Source of the DNA: an uncultured Clostridia bacterium
GTDB taxonomy: Bacteria > Bacillota > Clostridia > Saccharofermentanales > Saccharofermentanaceae
Length of the DNA: 64,000 nt
NCBI GenBank assembly: GCA_946407705.1
Contig: CAMJPC010000007.1
Location: forward strand, 55,384 to 119,383
Reading direction: 5' to 3'
The stretch's first letter is position 1; every line of letters begins with the position of its first letter. Below are positions 17,347 to 26,534 of this stretch, in pieces. Both the position numbers and the translations under genes were made by a program. A model generated the notes under the pieces. The model was given only the letters and a program-made list of their open reading frames with translations, did no database searches and was not told the DNA's origin.

Positions 17347-18522
17347 ATGGATTGCTCGCTAAGCGAATTTATGCAGTACGTCGAGGAGGAAGACATCAAG
17401 TTCATAAGACTTGCTTTCTGCGATGTTCACGGCAACAGAAAGAATATTTCGATCATGCCGCACATGCTCGGAGAAGCTGTTAAGAACGGCATCCCGATCA
17501 ACGCATCGCTGATCCCCGGATTCGGTGAAAATGTTTACCCGGATCTGTTCCTTCACCCTGACATCTCGACTACCACGCTCCTTCCCTGGCGTCCCGAAAA
17601 CGGCAAGGTAATAAGAATGCTCTGCGACATCACGCTGCAGGATGGAACGCCTTTCGCGATCGATACGCGCAAGGTCTTAAAGGACGCTGTCGAGACCGCT
17701 TCAAAGAAAGGCATCGATTTCAATTTCGGATCAAGAATAGAGTTCTATCTTTTCAAGACGGACGAAGAGGGAAATCCCACCAAGACACCTTGCGACCACG
17801 CAGGCTACATGGATATCGCTCCGCTCGACAAGTGCGAGAACGTAAGACGTGAGATCTGCCTTACTCTTGAGCGCATGGGCATTCTTCCCACCAACTCACA
17901 CCACGAGGCAGGCCCGGGCCAGAACCAGATCGACTTCGCTTCAAATGACGCGGTCAAGGCTGCCGACAACGTCGTAACTTACATCACGGTCGTTAAGACG
18001 ATCGCTGCCCGTTACGGACTCTATGCGGACTTCTCGCCCAAGCCTCTGGACGGAGCTCCGGGCAACGGCTTCCACATCAATGTTCTCGCAACCGCAAGGT
18101 CAGGAGAACAAGTCCTCCCGAGCGCCATCGCGGGCATCTTAAAGCACATTCACAGCACCACTGTTTTCTTCAATAACTCAGAGCAATCCTACAGACGATT
18201 CGGTGAGGGAAGCGCGCCCAGCACGGTATCCTGGTCAGGCGACAACAGAGGCCAGCTCGTACGCATCCCGCCCGCAGGTCCTTCCGGCCATCACTACGCG
18301 CAGCTTCGTTCACCCGATGCTCTGGCAAACCCTTATCTTGCCATGGCAATGCTCATTTATGAGTGCCTTGACGGCATCGAAAACAAGTACGATCTGCCCA
18401 CCGCGGGAGCCAACATTGACAGCCTGCCGGGCACTTTGAACGAAGCGAAAAAACTCGCCATCAAGAGCGACTTCGTAAACAAGGTCTTCAGTAAGGAGCT
18501 GATCGAAGCTTACTGCGGATAA
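17347..18522 (+). CDS. glnA: Type I glutamine synthetase, short form
   Basis: Motifs of the GSI fold occur in order: FCDVHGNRKNISIMP in the beta-grasp part, then GSRIEFYLFK, EAGPGQNQIDF, GAPGNGFHINV, NRGQLVRIPP and RSPDALANPYLAMAM. At 391 residues it is about 50 shorter than usual. I take the second ATG (17347) because GGAGGT then sits six bases away; the ATG at 17341 touches that site. It should make glutamine or a gamma-glutamyl relative, and the short length leaves some doubt about the exact substrate. It is the first gene of a glnA-ANTAR-pyrG run and is preceded by the antitermination leader. Confidence 0.85.
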   Translation: MDCSLSEFMQYVEEEDIKFIRLAFCDVHGNRKNISIMPHMLGEAVKNGIPINASLIPGFGENVYPDLFLHPDISTTTLLPWRPENGKVIRMLCDITLQDGTPFAIDTRKVLKDAVETASKKGIDFNFGSRIEFYLFKTDEEGNPTKTPCDHAGYMDIAPLDKCENVRREICLTLERMGILPTNSHHEAGPGQNQIDFASNDAVKAADNVVTYITVVKTIAARYGLYADFSPKPLDGAPGNGFHINVLATARSGEQVLPSAIAGILKHIHSTTVFFNNSEQSYRRFGEGSAPSTVSWSGDNRGQLVRIPPAGPSGHHYAQLRSPDALANPYLAMAMLIYECLDGIENKYDLPTAGANIDSLPGTLNEAKKLAIKSDFVNKVFSKELIEAYCG

Positions 18523-18612
18523 CAGATCAGTATTGAGCGTTTTTCGCTCAGGCAACGGGACACGGGGCTTAGCCCAAACAAAGCGGAAATCTATAGAAAG
18601 GGGAACGGGGAC

Positions 18613-19197
18613 ATGCCTAAAGAACTGCGTATGAGCGTTCTTATCGCATCGTCAAACGAGAAGTTTGACCAGGTGCTTCTGTCTCTTCTCCCCACCAACG
18701 AGTTTGGTCCCGTTGACGTCGTAAACTCGGCAGGTGCCGCGAGGCGCAGGCTCGACAATATCAGTTACGATCTCCTGATCGTAAACGCACCTTTAAAAGA
18801 TGAACGCGGAGCAAATCTCGCGGTCGACATCGCAAGTGAGACCGGCATCGGCGTGCTCCTTTTCCTTGACGCCGCGATATATGACGAGATCTCCGCAAAG
18901 GCCGAGGAATACGGCGTTCTGACTCTGTCCAAACCGACGAGCAAAGCGATCGTTTCCCAGTCGCTCAAGCTCATCTGCGCAACCAGGCAGAGGCTTAAAA
19001 AGATGGAGGTCAAGGCACAGTCTTTCGAGGAGAAGATCGAAGAGATCAAGCTCGTCAACCGCGCCAAGCTCCTCCTCATGGAAAAGGAAGACATGGACGA
19101 GAACAGTGCCCACCGGTTCCTCGAGAAGCTCGCGATGAACTCCCGCAGCACCAAACGCAAGATAGCTGAAGAAATCATAGCTAAATATAAGGAGTAA
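18613..19197 (+). CDS. ANTAR-domain response regulator (antiterminator)
   Basis: Residues 5-120 are a response-regulator-like receiver ([33 protein letters not shown]) in which the usual phospho-acceptor Asp position reads Asn-Ala, so phosphorylation is doubtful. A coiled-coil linker follows. The last 55 residues are an ANTAR RNA-binding domain ([36 protein letters not shown]). ANTAR proteins bind paired hexaloop hairpins and prevent termination. Candidate targets sit in the leaders of glnA, gltB and amt in this window. It starts after AAAGGGGAACGGGG and is followed five bases later by pyrG. Confidence 0.9.
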   Translation: MPKELRMSVLIASSNEKFDQVLLSLLPTNEFGPVDVVNSAGAARRRLDNISYDLLIVNAPLKDERGANLAVDIASETGIGVLLFLDAAIYDEISAKAEEYGVLTLSKPTSKAIVSQSLKLICATRQRLKKMEVKAQSFEEKIEEIKLVNRAKLLLMEKEDMDENSAHRFLEKLAMNSRSTKRKIAEEIIAKYKE

Positions 19198-19202
19198 CCA
19201 CT

Positions 19203-20801
19203 ATGACAAAGTACATTTTCGTTACGGGAGGTGTCGTCTCTGGCCTTGGAAAAGGTATCACAGCCGCCTCCGTCGGTAGACTGCTCAAAATGCGCGGATT
19301 GAAGGTCGCAGCGCAGAAACTCGATCCCTACATCAACGTTGACCCGGGCACCATGAGCCCCTACCAGCACGGCGAAGTTTATGTCACCGAAGACGGCGCA
19401 GAGACCGACCTCGACCTGGGCCACTACGAGAGATTCATCGATGAGGACTTGAACAAGTTTTCGAACCTCACGACAGGCAAAGTGTACTCCAACGTCATCG
19501 CGAAAGAGCGCCGCGGCGAGTACTTAGGCTCAACGGTTCAGATCATCCCGCACGTCACTGACGAGATAAAGAGATTCATCTACAACGTCGGCCGCCAGAG
19601 CAGCGCAGACGTAGTAATCACTGAGGTCGGCGGCACGATCGGCGACATCGAGGGCCAGCCTTTCATCGAGGCGATCAGACAGGTCGGCAACGAAGTCGGC
19701 CGCGAGAATTCCCTATACATTCACGTCTGCCTCCTCCCCTATCTGAAAGCTTCCGGCGAGCACAAGACAAAGCCCACGCAGCACTCCGTAAAAGAGCTCC
19801 AGGGCATGGGAATCACTCCTGACATCATCGTCCTGCGTACCGACGAAAAGATCGAGGACATGGCTATATTCGGCAAGATCGCGCACTTCTGCAACGTAAA
19901 GGAAGACTGCGTCATCGAGAACACCACGCTCCCCATCCTCTACGAGGCACCCCTCATGCTCGAGCGCTCCGGCATGTCAGACATCGTCTGCCGCGAATTG
20001 GGCCTTGACTGCCCTCCGCCGGACATCACGGAGTGGGAGTCTCTCATCAACCGCATCATATCGCCTTCAGACAGCGTGACCATCGGTCTCGTCGGCAAAT
20101 ATACGCAGCTCCACGACGCATATCTTTCGGTTGCCGAAGCGCTCCATCACGCAGGCTATTTCAACGACGCCACGGTCAACATCAAGTGGATCGATTCAGA
20201 AGGCATCAATGCGGATAATTACAAGGAAGTCTTAAGCGGGGTAGACGGCATCATCGTGCCGGGCGGCTTCGGCGGAAGAGGCATCGAGGGAATGATCCTC
20301 ACCGCGCAGTACTGCCGCGAGTCGGGCACTCCCTACCTCGGCATCTGCCTCGGCATGCAGATCGCCGTCATCGAGGCGGCGCGCAACCTTCTTGGCTATG
20401 CTGACGCGAACTCCAACGAGTTCGATCCCGAGTCCGCGCACAAGGTCATCGACTTCATGCCCGGCCAGAGCGACGAGGTCGCAAAGGGCGGCACTCTGCG
20501 TCTCGGCAGCTACCCGTGTAACATTGTTCCGGGCACGAAAATGGAAGAATGTTACGGCTCACTTTCCATCAGCGAGCGCCACAGACACAGATATGAGTTC
20601 AACAACAACTACCGTTCCGAGCTGACCGCCGCGGGTCTCACGATCAGTGGTCTCTCACCTGACGATCTGCTTGTTGAGACAGTTGAGTATGCATCACATC
20701 CGTTTTTCGTTGGCGTCCAGTATCACCCCGAGTTCAAGTCCCGCCCGAACAAGCCCCACCCGCTGTTCATGGGCCTGGTAAAGGCTTCGCTGAAGAAGTG
20801 A
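19203..20801 (+). CDS. pyrG: CTP synthase
   Basis: The N-terminal synthetase domain begins [20 protein letters not shown] with the P-loop, and continues with [19 protein letters not shown] and [14 protein letters not shown]. The C-terminal glutamine amidotransferase domain has the nucleophile in [10 protein letters not shown] and the His-Glu pair in YHPEFKSRP. The 532-residue length is standard. It makes CTP from UTP, ATP and glutamine. Its position behind glnA and the ANTAR gene links a glutamine-consuming step to nitrogen regulation. A strong start site AAGGAG precedes the ATG. Confidence 0.98.
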   Translation: MTKYIFVTGGVVSGLGKGITAASVGRLLKMRGLKVAAQKLDPYINVDPGTMSPYQHGEVYVTEDGAETDLDLGHYERFIDEDLNKFSNLTTGKVYSNVIAKERRGEYLGSTVQIIPHVTDEIKRFIYNVGRQSSADVVITEVGGTIGDIEGQPFIEAIRQVGNEVGRENSLYIHVCLLPYLKASGEHKTKPTQHSVKELQGMGITPDIIVLRTDEKIEDMAIFGKIAHFCNVKEDCVIENTTLPILYEAPLMLERSGMSDIVCRELGLDCPPPDITEWESLINRIISPSDSVTIGLVGKYTQLHDAYLSVAEALHHAGYFNDATVNIKWIDSEGINADNYKEVLSGVDGIIVPGGFGGRGIEGMILTAQYCRESGTPYLGICLGMQIAVIEAARNLLGYADANSNEFDPESAHKVIDFMPGQSDEVAKGGTLRLGSYPCNIVPGTKMEECYGSLSISERHRHRYEFNNNYRSELTAAGLTISGLSPDDLLVETVEYASHPFFVGVQYHPEFKSRPNKPHPLFMGLVKASLKK

Positions 20802-20907
20802 TCTTCCCGGCGTCCGGCTGGAGGCATTCTCTTCACTTTTGTTTCGAAATTGAAGAAGGAAGCGGGAATGACGACGGTTATCACTCCCCTTATCCAACTC
20901 ACAAGCA

Positions 20908-20945
20908 AAAAACAACGGCCGGTTGTTCGGCCGTTGTTTTTGGGT
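20908..20945 (+). terminator. Intrinsic terminator of the glnA-pyrG unit
   Basis: A thirteen-base-pair stem (AAAAACAACGGCC and complement) with loop GGTTGTTC ends in a T-run. Confidence 0.9.
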
Positions 20946-20967
20946 GGGATTTATGGTGAGGAATAAC

Positions 20968-21165
20968 TTATGCTTTTTCGTTTGATTCAAGTACCTTGAA
21001 CTGAAGGACTGCCATGACTGAGATAACTCCTGCGAAGATGAAATCCATGTAGACCTTCGGTGATGCGATCGTTGCATTCTCGAATACCATTGCGTAAACT
21101 CCTAAAACTGCAAGAACTCCTGCTACGAGAAAAGATACGATGAAAATAAAAGATTTGCCGTCCAT
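20968..21165 (-). CDS. Small two-helix membrane protein (65 aa)
   Basis: The protein has two hydrophobic segments (FIFIVSFLVAGVLAVLGVYA and VYMDFIFAGVISVMAVLQF) with a short loop between and a charged tail. A GGGGGA site eight bases before the ATG and isolation between terminators support it being a real gene. No family is recognised. Its upstream region (21210-21275) carries the same promoter-like element as the cystatin-like and double-glycine peptide operons, so it may be co-regulated with them. Confidence 0.75.
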   Translation of the reverse strand: MDGKSFIFIVSFLVAGVLAVLGVYAMVFENATIASPKVYMDFIFAGVISVMAVLQFKVLESNEKA

Positions 21166-21209
21166 TTTTTGTTCCCCCTTATGTTTGGTGTTTGTTTGTT
21201 TGATGGCTT

Positions 21210-21275
21210 CATTATTGCAGTGAAAAAGGCCTCAGACCATCAGCAATAAAGGGCTTTACTGAAGCTTAATCAACA
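21210..21275 (-). promoter_or_regulatory. Shared promoter element, copy C
   Basis: On the minus strand the order is TGTTGATTAAGCTTCAGT, nine bases, TATTGCTGATGGTCTG, 17 bases, ATAATG. Spacing is identical to the copy at 49041 and within one base of the copy at 35294, although several positions differ. It ends at the -10 position upstream of the 65-residue membrane protein. Confidence 0.6.
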
Positions 21276-21333
21276 CCTCGGAACATGAGTGTCGATTATC
21301 TGCAAAAAAGTTCGAAAAACTCTTTTGGAAAAC

Positions 21334-21362
21334 AAAAAAACAGGCACGGATACCCGTGCCTG
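21334..21362 (-). terminator. Terminator of the gltB-carB/dapF operon
   Basis: A nine-base-pair stem CAGGCACGG/CCGTGCCTG with a four-base loop is followed by seven T on the minus strand. Confidence 0.92.
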
Positions 21363-21384
21363 TCTTGATATGGATATATAAGTA

Positions 21385-24300
21385 TCAGATCTCGATGCTT
21401 CCCGTGAAGACCTTTTCGCAGTTGCCGGTCATGTAGACTGCATCGTCGGTGTAACGGATGATGAGCTCGCCGCCGCGGAGGATGACCTTGATGTCCTCAC
21501 CCTTCTTGCAGTAGCCGTTGAGGCATGCTGCAACTGCTGCTGCGCACGCACCTGTACCGCATGCGAGCGTTTCGCCGGAACCTCTCTCCCATACGCGCAT
21601 CTTGAGCGTGTGATCGTCGATGACCTTGATGAACTCGGTGTTGACTCTCTCGGGGAAGATCTTGTGTGTCTCGAAATCGGGGCCGATCTTCTCAAGGTCG
21701 AGCGCGTCAACCAGATCAGTGAAGATGACTGCGTGCGGGTTGCCCATCGAAACGCATGTGATGTTGTAGGTCTCACCGTTGTAATCGACCGGACGGTTGA
21801 CGATCATGTCGCCGTCGAGCGTTACGGGGATCTTGGAAGGCTCAAGGATGGCCTTGCCCATGTCGACCTTTACGCGGACTACTTCGTCGCCAAGGGTCAT
21901 GAGCTCGAGCTTCTTGATGCCGCTCTTTGTCTCAACCGTCATGTGCTTCTTCTTGTGGCCGGCGACGTCGTACATGTACTTGCCGACGCAGCGGATAGCG
22001 TTGCCGCACATGTTGCCTTCCGAACCGTCAAGGTTGAACATGATCATGCGGCAGTCGGCGACTCTGGAAGGAGCGATGAGGACGATGCCGTCGCCGCCTA
22101 CGCCGAAGTGTCTGTCGGACATGTAGACGGAAAGGGATTCAGGTGAAGAGACCATCTTTTCGAGACAGTCGATGTAGATGTAATCGTTGCCGCAGCCCTG
22201 CATCTTCGTAAAGTTGATGACCTTCCTCTTCTCACGCATGTTGTTGATGTCAACGAGCTCAGTGTTGATCTCGCTGTATCTGGACATGAGTGAGTCTGCG
22301 AGTGCATCAGCGGTGTCAATGGCCGTGAGGCAGGGGATTCCGAGCATGACCGCGCGGCGGCGGAGCTTGACGGAGTCGCGTGCCGGGAGACGGCCCTTTG
22401 CGGATGTCGAAATGATGTAATTGACCTTGCCGCTTTCGAGGAGCGTCATGGTGTTGTTCGTGTCGGATTCATGGATCTTGTGGACGACTTCGACCTTCAT
22501 GCCTGCTGCTTCAAGAGCCTTTGCATTGCCTGGTGTCGCGTAGAGATTAAATCCGAGCGAATCGAATTTCTTTGCGACTTCAACGATCTCGGACTTGTCT
22601 GAATCACGTACCGTGATGAGAACGCCGCCGTGCTTGTACATCTTGTAGCCTGCTGCCACAAGGCCCTTGAAAAGAGCTTCGGAAAGGTTTCGGCCGACGC
22701 CCAGGACTTCGCCCGTGGACTTCATTTCGGGGCCGAGCTGAGTATCAACGTCAGTGAGTTTCTCGAATGAGAAAACCGGGACCTTGACGCATGTGTAAGG
22801 TGACTGGCGGTAGAAGCCTACGCCGTAATCCATGTCTGCGAGCTTCTCTCCCAGAGATACCCTGATCGCGCAGTCGACCATCAGAACGCCCGTAACCTTG
22901 CTCATGTAAGGAACGGTACGTGACGCACGCGGATTGACCTCGATGACATAGATCTGATCGTCCTTTACGATGTACTGGATGTTTACGATACCGATCGAAG
23001 CAAGACCTTCGCAAAGTGCTCTCGTCGTGTCAACGAGCTTCTTTGCCATGCGGTCGTAGATGTGCTTCGCGGGGTAAACTGCGATGGAGTCACCGGAGTG
23101 GATTCCCGCTCTTTCGATGTGCTCCATGATGCCCGGAATAAGGACGTCGTGGCCGTCGTAGATCGCGTCGACTTCGATCTCTCTGCCCTGGATGTATTTG
23201 TCGATCAGGACAGGGTTTTCGATGCCCTGGTCGAGGATGATGTTCATGTATTCTTCAACGTCATCATCGTGGAATGCGATGGTCATGTTCTGACCGCCCA
23301 AGACGTATGAAGGACGCAGAAGGATCGGGTATTCCAATGTGTGCGCAGCTTCGAAAGCTTCTTCCTTGGTGAGGACGGAGAAGCCCTTCGGCCTTGCGAT
23401 CCCGAGCCTTTCGAGGAGTGCGTCAAATCTCTCACGGTCCTCTGCCATGTCGATGGAATCGGCAGATGTTCCGATGATGTTGATGTTGTTCTGAGCAAGC
23501 GTCTTGGTGAGCTTGATCGCGGTCTGTCCGCCGAATGCAACGACAACGCCGACAGGGTTTTCCTGCGCGATGATGTTAAGAACGTCTTCAGGTGTAAGAG
23601 GCTCGAAATAGAGTCTGTCGCCCGTATCGAAATCGGTCGAGACTGTCTCAGGGTTGTTGTTGATGATGACTACCCTGTAACCCAGTTCGCGGAGCGCATG
23701 TACGCAGTGAACCGCAGCGTAGTCGAACTCGATTCCCTGGCCGATCCTGATCGGGCCTGAACCGATTACGATGACGGTCTTGGCGTCTCCCGTATCTTCG
23801 ATCGAAGCCTCGTTCTCACCGCCTGCCGCAGCGGAATTATATGTTGCGTAGAAGTAGGGCGTTACGGCCTCGAACTCGCCTGCGCAGGTATCGACCATCT
23901 TGTATGTGACGGATACCAGAGACTTGAAATCAGCAACGGACTTGCCCGAGATCCTCTCGAGCGCTTTATCAGTAAATCCAAGCTTCTTGCCCTTGATGTA
24001 TAGATCAGCATCGATGCTTTCCGCGATCTGCTTTTCGTAGTCGACGAGGTTCTTGATCTTGTTCAGGAACCAGTTGTCGATCATGGTTATCCGGTGGATC
24101 TTGTCAAGGTCGAAGCCTCTGAAAAGTCCTTCCGCAACATAGAAAAGTCTCTCGTCCGTTGTGTGGCCGATGCCTTCCCAGATCTCTTCGTCAGAGTGGT
24201 CAGCCAGCTTCGGAAGTCTTACCGTGTCAACGGAGATCTCAGCGCCTCTGAGAGCCTTCATGAGAGCGCTCTCGAAAGAGTCGGAGATCGACATGACTTC

Positions 24301-25440
24301 GCCGGTTGCCTTCATCTGTGTGCCGAGGTCACGCTTTGCATAAACGAACTTGTCGAAAGGCCACTTCGGGAACTTGACTGCGACGTAGTCGAGTGCAGGC
24401 TCGAAAGCCGCATATGTATTGCCTGTTACGGCATTCTTGATCTCGTCTAGGCGATAGCCGAGAGCGATCTTCGTTGCAACCTTTGCGATCGGATAACCTG
24501 TCGCTTTAGATGCCAAAGCAGAGGATCTGGATACACGGGGATTGACCTCGATTACAGCATATTCAAATGATGTCGGATGGAGCGCGAACTGACAGTTGCA
24601 TCCGCCCTCAACGCCGAGCGCTTCGATGATGTTGAGAGATGCTGATCTGAGCATCTGATACTCTTTGTCTGAAAGCGTTACCGCAGGCGCGATGACGATG
24701 CTGTCGCCGGTGTGTACGCCTACCGGATCGAGGTTCTCCATCGAGCAGACCGTGAGAACGTTGCCTGCCTTGTCGCGGATCACTTCGAACTCGATCTCTT
24801 TCCATCCGGAGATGCACTTCTCGATGAGTACCTGCGTGATGGGTGAAAGCGCGAGACCGTTTCTTGCGATCTCGTGAAGTTCTTCTTCAGTGTTTGCGAT
24901 TCCGCCGCCGCTGCCGCCCAGAGTGAATGCAGGACGTACGATTACCGGATAGCCGATCTCCTTTGCGAAAGCGAGTGCGGCATCAACGTCTGTTACGACC
25001 TTTGAAGGGATGCAGGGCTGGCCGATGCTCTCCATCGTGTCCTTGAACATCTGGCGGTCTTCAGCCTTGTCGATGCACTCGGGTGAAGAGCCCAAAAGCT
25101 TAACGCCGTTTCTTGCAAGGAAGCCGTCCTTTGCGAGCTCCATGCAGAGCGTCAGAGCGGTCTGTCCGCCGAGTCCCGAGAGGATCGCGTCAGGTCTTTC
25201 TGTTTCAATAACTCTCTTTACTGTTGTAAGCGTGAGCGGCTCGATGTAGATCTTATCGGCCATCCACTTGTCGGTCATGATGGTGGCAGGGTTTGAGTTG
25301 ATCAGGACGATCTCGATGCCGTCCTCGCGGAGTGCGCGGCATGCCTGCGTTCCTGCGTAGTCGAATTCTGCAGCCTGGCCTATTACGATAGGGCCGGAAC
25401 CGATTACCAAAACTTTTCGAATATTCTTATCCAGCGGCAT
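21385..25440 (-). CDS. carB-dapF: Fusion of carbamoyl-phosphate synthase large subunit and diaminopimelate epimerase
   Basis: Residues 1 to about 1065 are a complete CarB: two ATP-grasp halves (KVLVIGSGPIVIGQAAEFDY and TVIVIGSGPIRIGQGIEFDY), RPAFTLGGSGGG, RPSYVLGGQNM, and an allosteric MGS-like domain. From Met1068 the same frame reads a full DapF of about 280 residues (FTKMQGCGNDYIYID, FGVGGDGIVL, EGNMCGNAIRC, and CGTGACAAA with the two catalytic Cys). No ribosome binding site precedes the internal Met at 22239, so this is one polypeptide. CarB makes carbamoyl phosphate; DapF makes meso-diaminopimelate for lysine and peptidoglycan. It is last in the operon. Confidence 0.95.
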   Translation of the reverse strand: MPLDKNIRKVLVIGSGPIVIGQAAEFDYAGTQACRALREDGIEIVLINSNPATIMTDKWMADKIYIEPLTLTTVKRVIETERPDAILSGLGGQTALTLCMELAKDGFLARNGVKLLGSSPECIDKAEDRQMFKDTMESIGQPCIPSKVVTDVDAALAFAKEIGYPVIVRPAFTLGGSGGGIANTEEELHEIARNGLALSPITQVLIEKCISGWKEIEFEVIRDKAGNVLTVCSMENLDPVGVHTGDSIVIAPAVTLSDKEYQMLRSASLNIIEALGVEGGCNCQFALHPTSFEYAVIEVNPRVSRSSALASKATGYPIAKVATKIALGYRLDEIKNAVTGNTYAAFEPALDYVAVKFPKWPFDKFVYAKRDLGTQMKATGEVMSISDSFESALMKALRGAEISVDTVRLPKLADHSDEEIWEGIGHTTDERLFYVAEGLFRGFDLDKIHRITMIDNWFLNKIKNLVDYEKQIAESIDADLYIKGKKLGFTDKALERISGKSVADFKSLVSVTYKMVDTCAGEFEAVTPYFYATYNSAAAGGENEASIEDTGDAKTVIVIGSGPIRIGQGIEFDYAAVHCVHALRELGYRVVIINNNPETVSTDFDTGDRLYFEPLTPEDVLNIIAQENPVGVVVAFGGQTAIKLTKTLAQNNINIIGTSADSIDMAEDRERFDALLERLGIARPKGFSVLTKEEAFEAAHTLEYPILLRPSYVLGGQNMTIAFHDDDVEEYMNIILDQGIENPVLIDKYIQGREIEVDAIYDGHDVLIPGIMEHIERAGIHSGDSIAVYPAKHIYDRMAKKLVDTTRALCEGLASIGIVNIQYIVKDDQIYVIEVNPRASRTVPYMSKVTGVLMVDCAIRVSLGEKLADMDYGVGFYRQSPYTCVKVPVFSFEKLTDVDTQLGPEMKSTGEVLGVGRNLSEALFKGLVAAGYKMYKHGGVLITVRDSDKSEIVEVAKKFDSLGFNLYATPGNAKALEAAGMKVEVVHKIHESDTNNTMTLLESGKVNYIISTSAKGRLPARDSVKLRRRAVMLGIPCLTAIDTADALADSLMSRYSEINTELVDINNMREKRKVINFTKMQGCGNDYIYIDCLEKMVSSPESLSVYMSDRHFGVGGDGIVLIAPSRVADCRMIMFNLDGSEGNMCGNAIRCVGKYMYDVAGHKKKHMTVETKSGIKKLELMTLGDEVVRVKVDMGKAILEPSKIPVTLDGDMIVNRPVDYNGETYNITCVSMGNPHAVIFTDLVDALDLEKIGPDFETHKIFPERVNTEFIKVIDDHTLKMRVWERGSGETLACGTGACAAAVAACLNGYCKKGEDIKVILRGGELIIRYTDDAVYMTGNCEKVFTGSIEI

Positions 25441-25442
25441 GA

Positions 25443-26525
25443 TCAGTTCCTCCCCTCATCCATCATCTTAGTAAACTCATCGAAAAGGAAGTCCGTATCC
25501 TTCGGGCCTCCGCATGCTTCAGGGTGGAACTGTACCGAAAACACCGGCTTGTTCTTATACCTGATGCCTTCGTTCGTTCCGTCGTTTACGTTCACGAAAA
25601 GCTCGCTCGCGACACTCTCGTCGATCGAATCAGAAACGACCGCGTAGCCGTGGTTCTGCGATGAGATGTAAACATGTCCCGTCTCGAGATTTTTTACAGG
25701 GTGGTTCGCGCCTCTGTGACCGTACTTGAGCTTGGTCGTCTTAAAGCCGTGGGCCAAAGCCAGGAGCTGGTGGCCTAAGCAGATTCCCATTGTGGGGATG
25801 CCGGTCTTGTCGAGTTCCTGAAGCGTTGCGATCGTCTTCTTGTTGTCTTCCGGATCGCCCGGGCCGTTGCTGATGAAGATGCCGTCAGGCTTTACGGCGA
25901 GGATTTCAGAAACTGAAGCCGAGGCAGGGAAAAGAAAGACCTTGCAGCCGCGGGCCACAAGGCTTCTTACGATGTTTTCCTTGACGCCGCAGTCGATCAT
26001 TGCGACGGTGTACTTATTCTCAGCGGAATCGTGCTCTTCGACGGAAGGAACAGTCACTGCATCAACGGGATCTGTGATCCTGTATGCCGCGATGTCCTTG
26101 AGCGCCTTGTCCATGTCGGACGGGAGCTGGTCGGTGATGAGGCCGTTCATGACGCCCTTTTCGCGCAGGATGCGTGTAAGAGCTCTCGTGTCGATGCCCT
26201 TGAGACCGGGAATGCCGCTCTCTTTGAGGTAGTTATCTATCGTGTCCTTGCATCTGAAGTTTGAAGGCTCTTCGCAGGCTTCCCTGACGATGTAGGCCGA
26301 TACGCTCGGGGCCGGGCCCTCTTTGTCTTCGGGGATCACACCGTAGTTGCCGATCAGGGGGAAGGTCTGGACGACCGCCTGTCCCTTGTAGCTCTTGTCG
26401 GTGAGAGTCTCAAGGTATCCCGTCATTGCCGTTGTGAAAACGATCTCCGAGATCACCTCGCCGGAAGCGCCGAACGCCTCCCCTTCAAATACATCTCCGT
26501 TCTCCAATACCAAATACCGCTTCAT
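25443..26525 (-). CDS. carA: Carbamoyl-phosphate synthase small subunit
   Basis: The N-terminal CPSase domain has MKRYLVLENGDVFEGEAFGA, FTTAMTGYLETLTD and GIDTRALTRILRE. The C-terminal class I glutaminase has ISNGPGDPED, the nucleophile in GICLGHQLLALAHG, and VQFHPEACGGPKD. At 360 residues it is standard. It supplies ammonia from glutamine to CarB. Two bases separate it from carB and nine from gltD upstream, so it lies within the gltB operon. The ribosome binding site is GAGGAA before the ATG. Confidence 0.97.
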   Translation of the reverse strand: MKRYLVLENGDVFEGEAFGASGEVISEIVFTTAMTGYLETLTDKSYKGQAVVQTFPLIGNYGVIPEDKEGPAPSVSAYIVREACEEPSNFRCKDTIDNYLKESGIPGLKGIDTRALTRILREKGVMNGLITDQLPSDMDKALKDIAAYRITDPVDAVTVPSVEEHDSAENKYTVAMIDCGVKENIVRSLVARGCKVFLFPASASVSEILAVKPDGIFISNGPGDPEDNKKTIATLQELDKTGIPTMGICLGHQLLALAHGFKTTKLKYGHRGANHPVKNLETGHVYISSQNHGYAVVSDSIDESVASELFVNVNDGTNEGIRYKNKPVFSVQFHPEACGGPKDTDFLFDEFTKMMDEGRN

Positions 26526-26534
26526 ACTATTTCC

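Noticed and set aside
18534..18551. Terminator between glnA and the ANTAR gene
   Set aside because: A short hairpin GAGCG/CGCTC is there but no T-run follows, and the genes are probably co-transcribed.
20392..20625. Small ORFs inside pyrG, gltB, carB and other long genes
   Set aside because: They are shadows in other frames of genes with strong family motifs.
22200..22260. Separate dapF gene downstream of carB
   Set aside because: There is no stop codon between the domains and no ribosome binding site before the internal Met.
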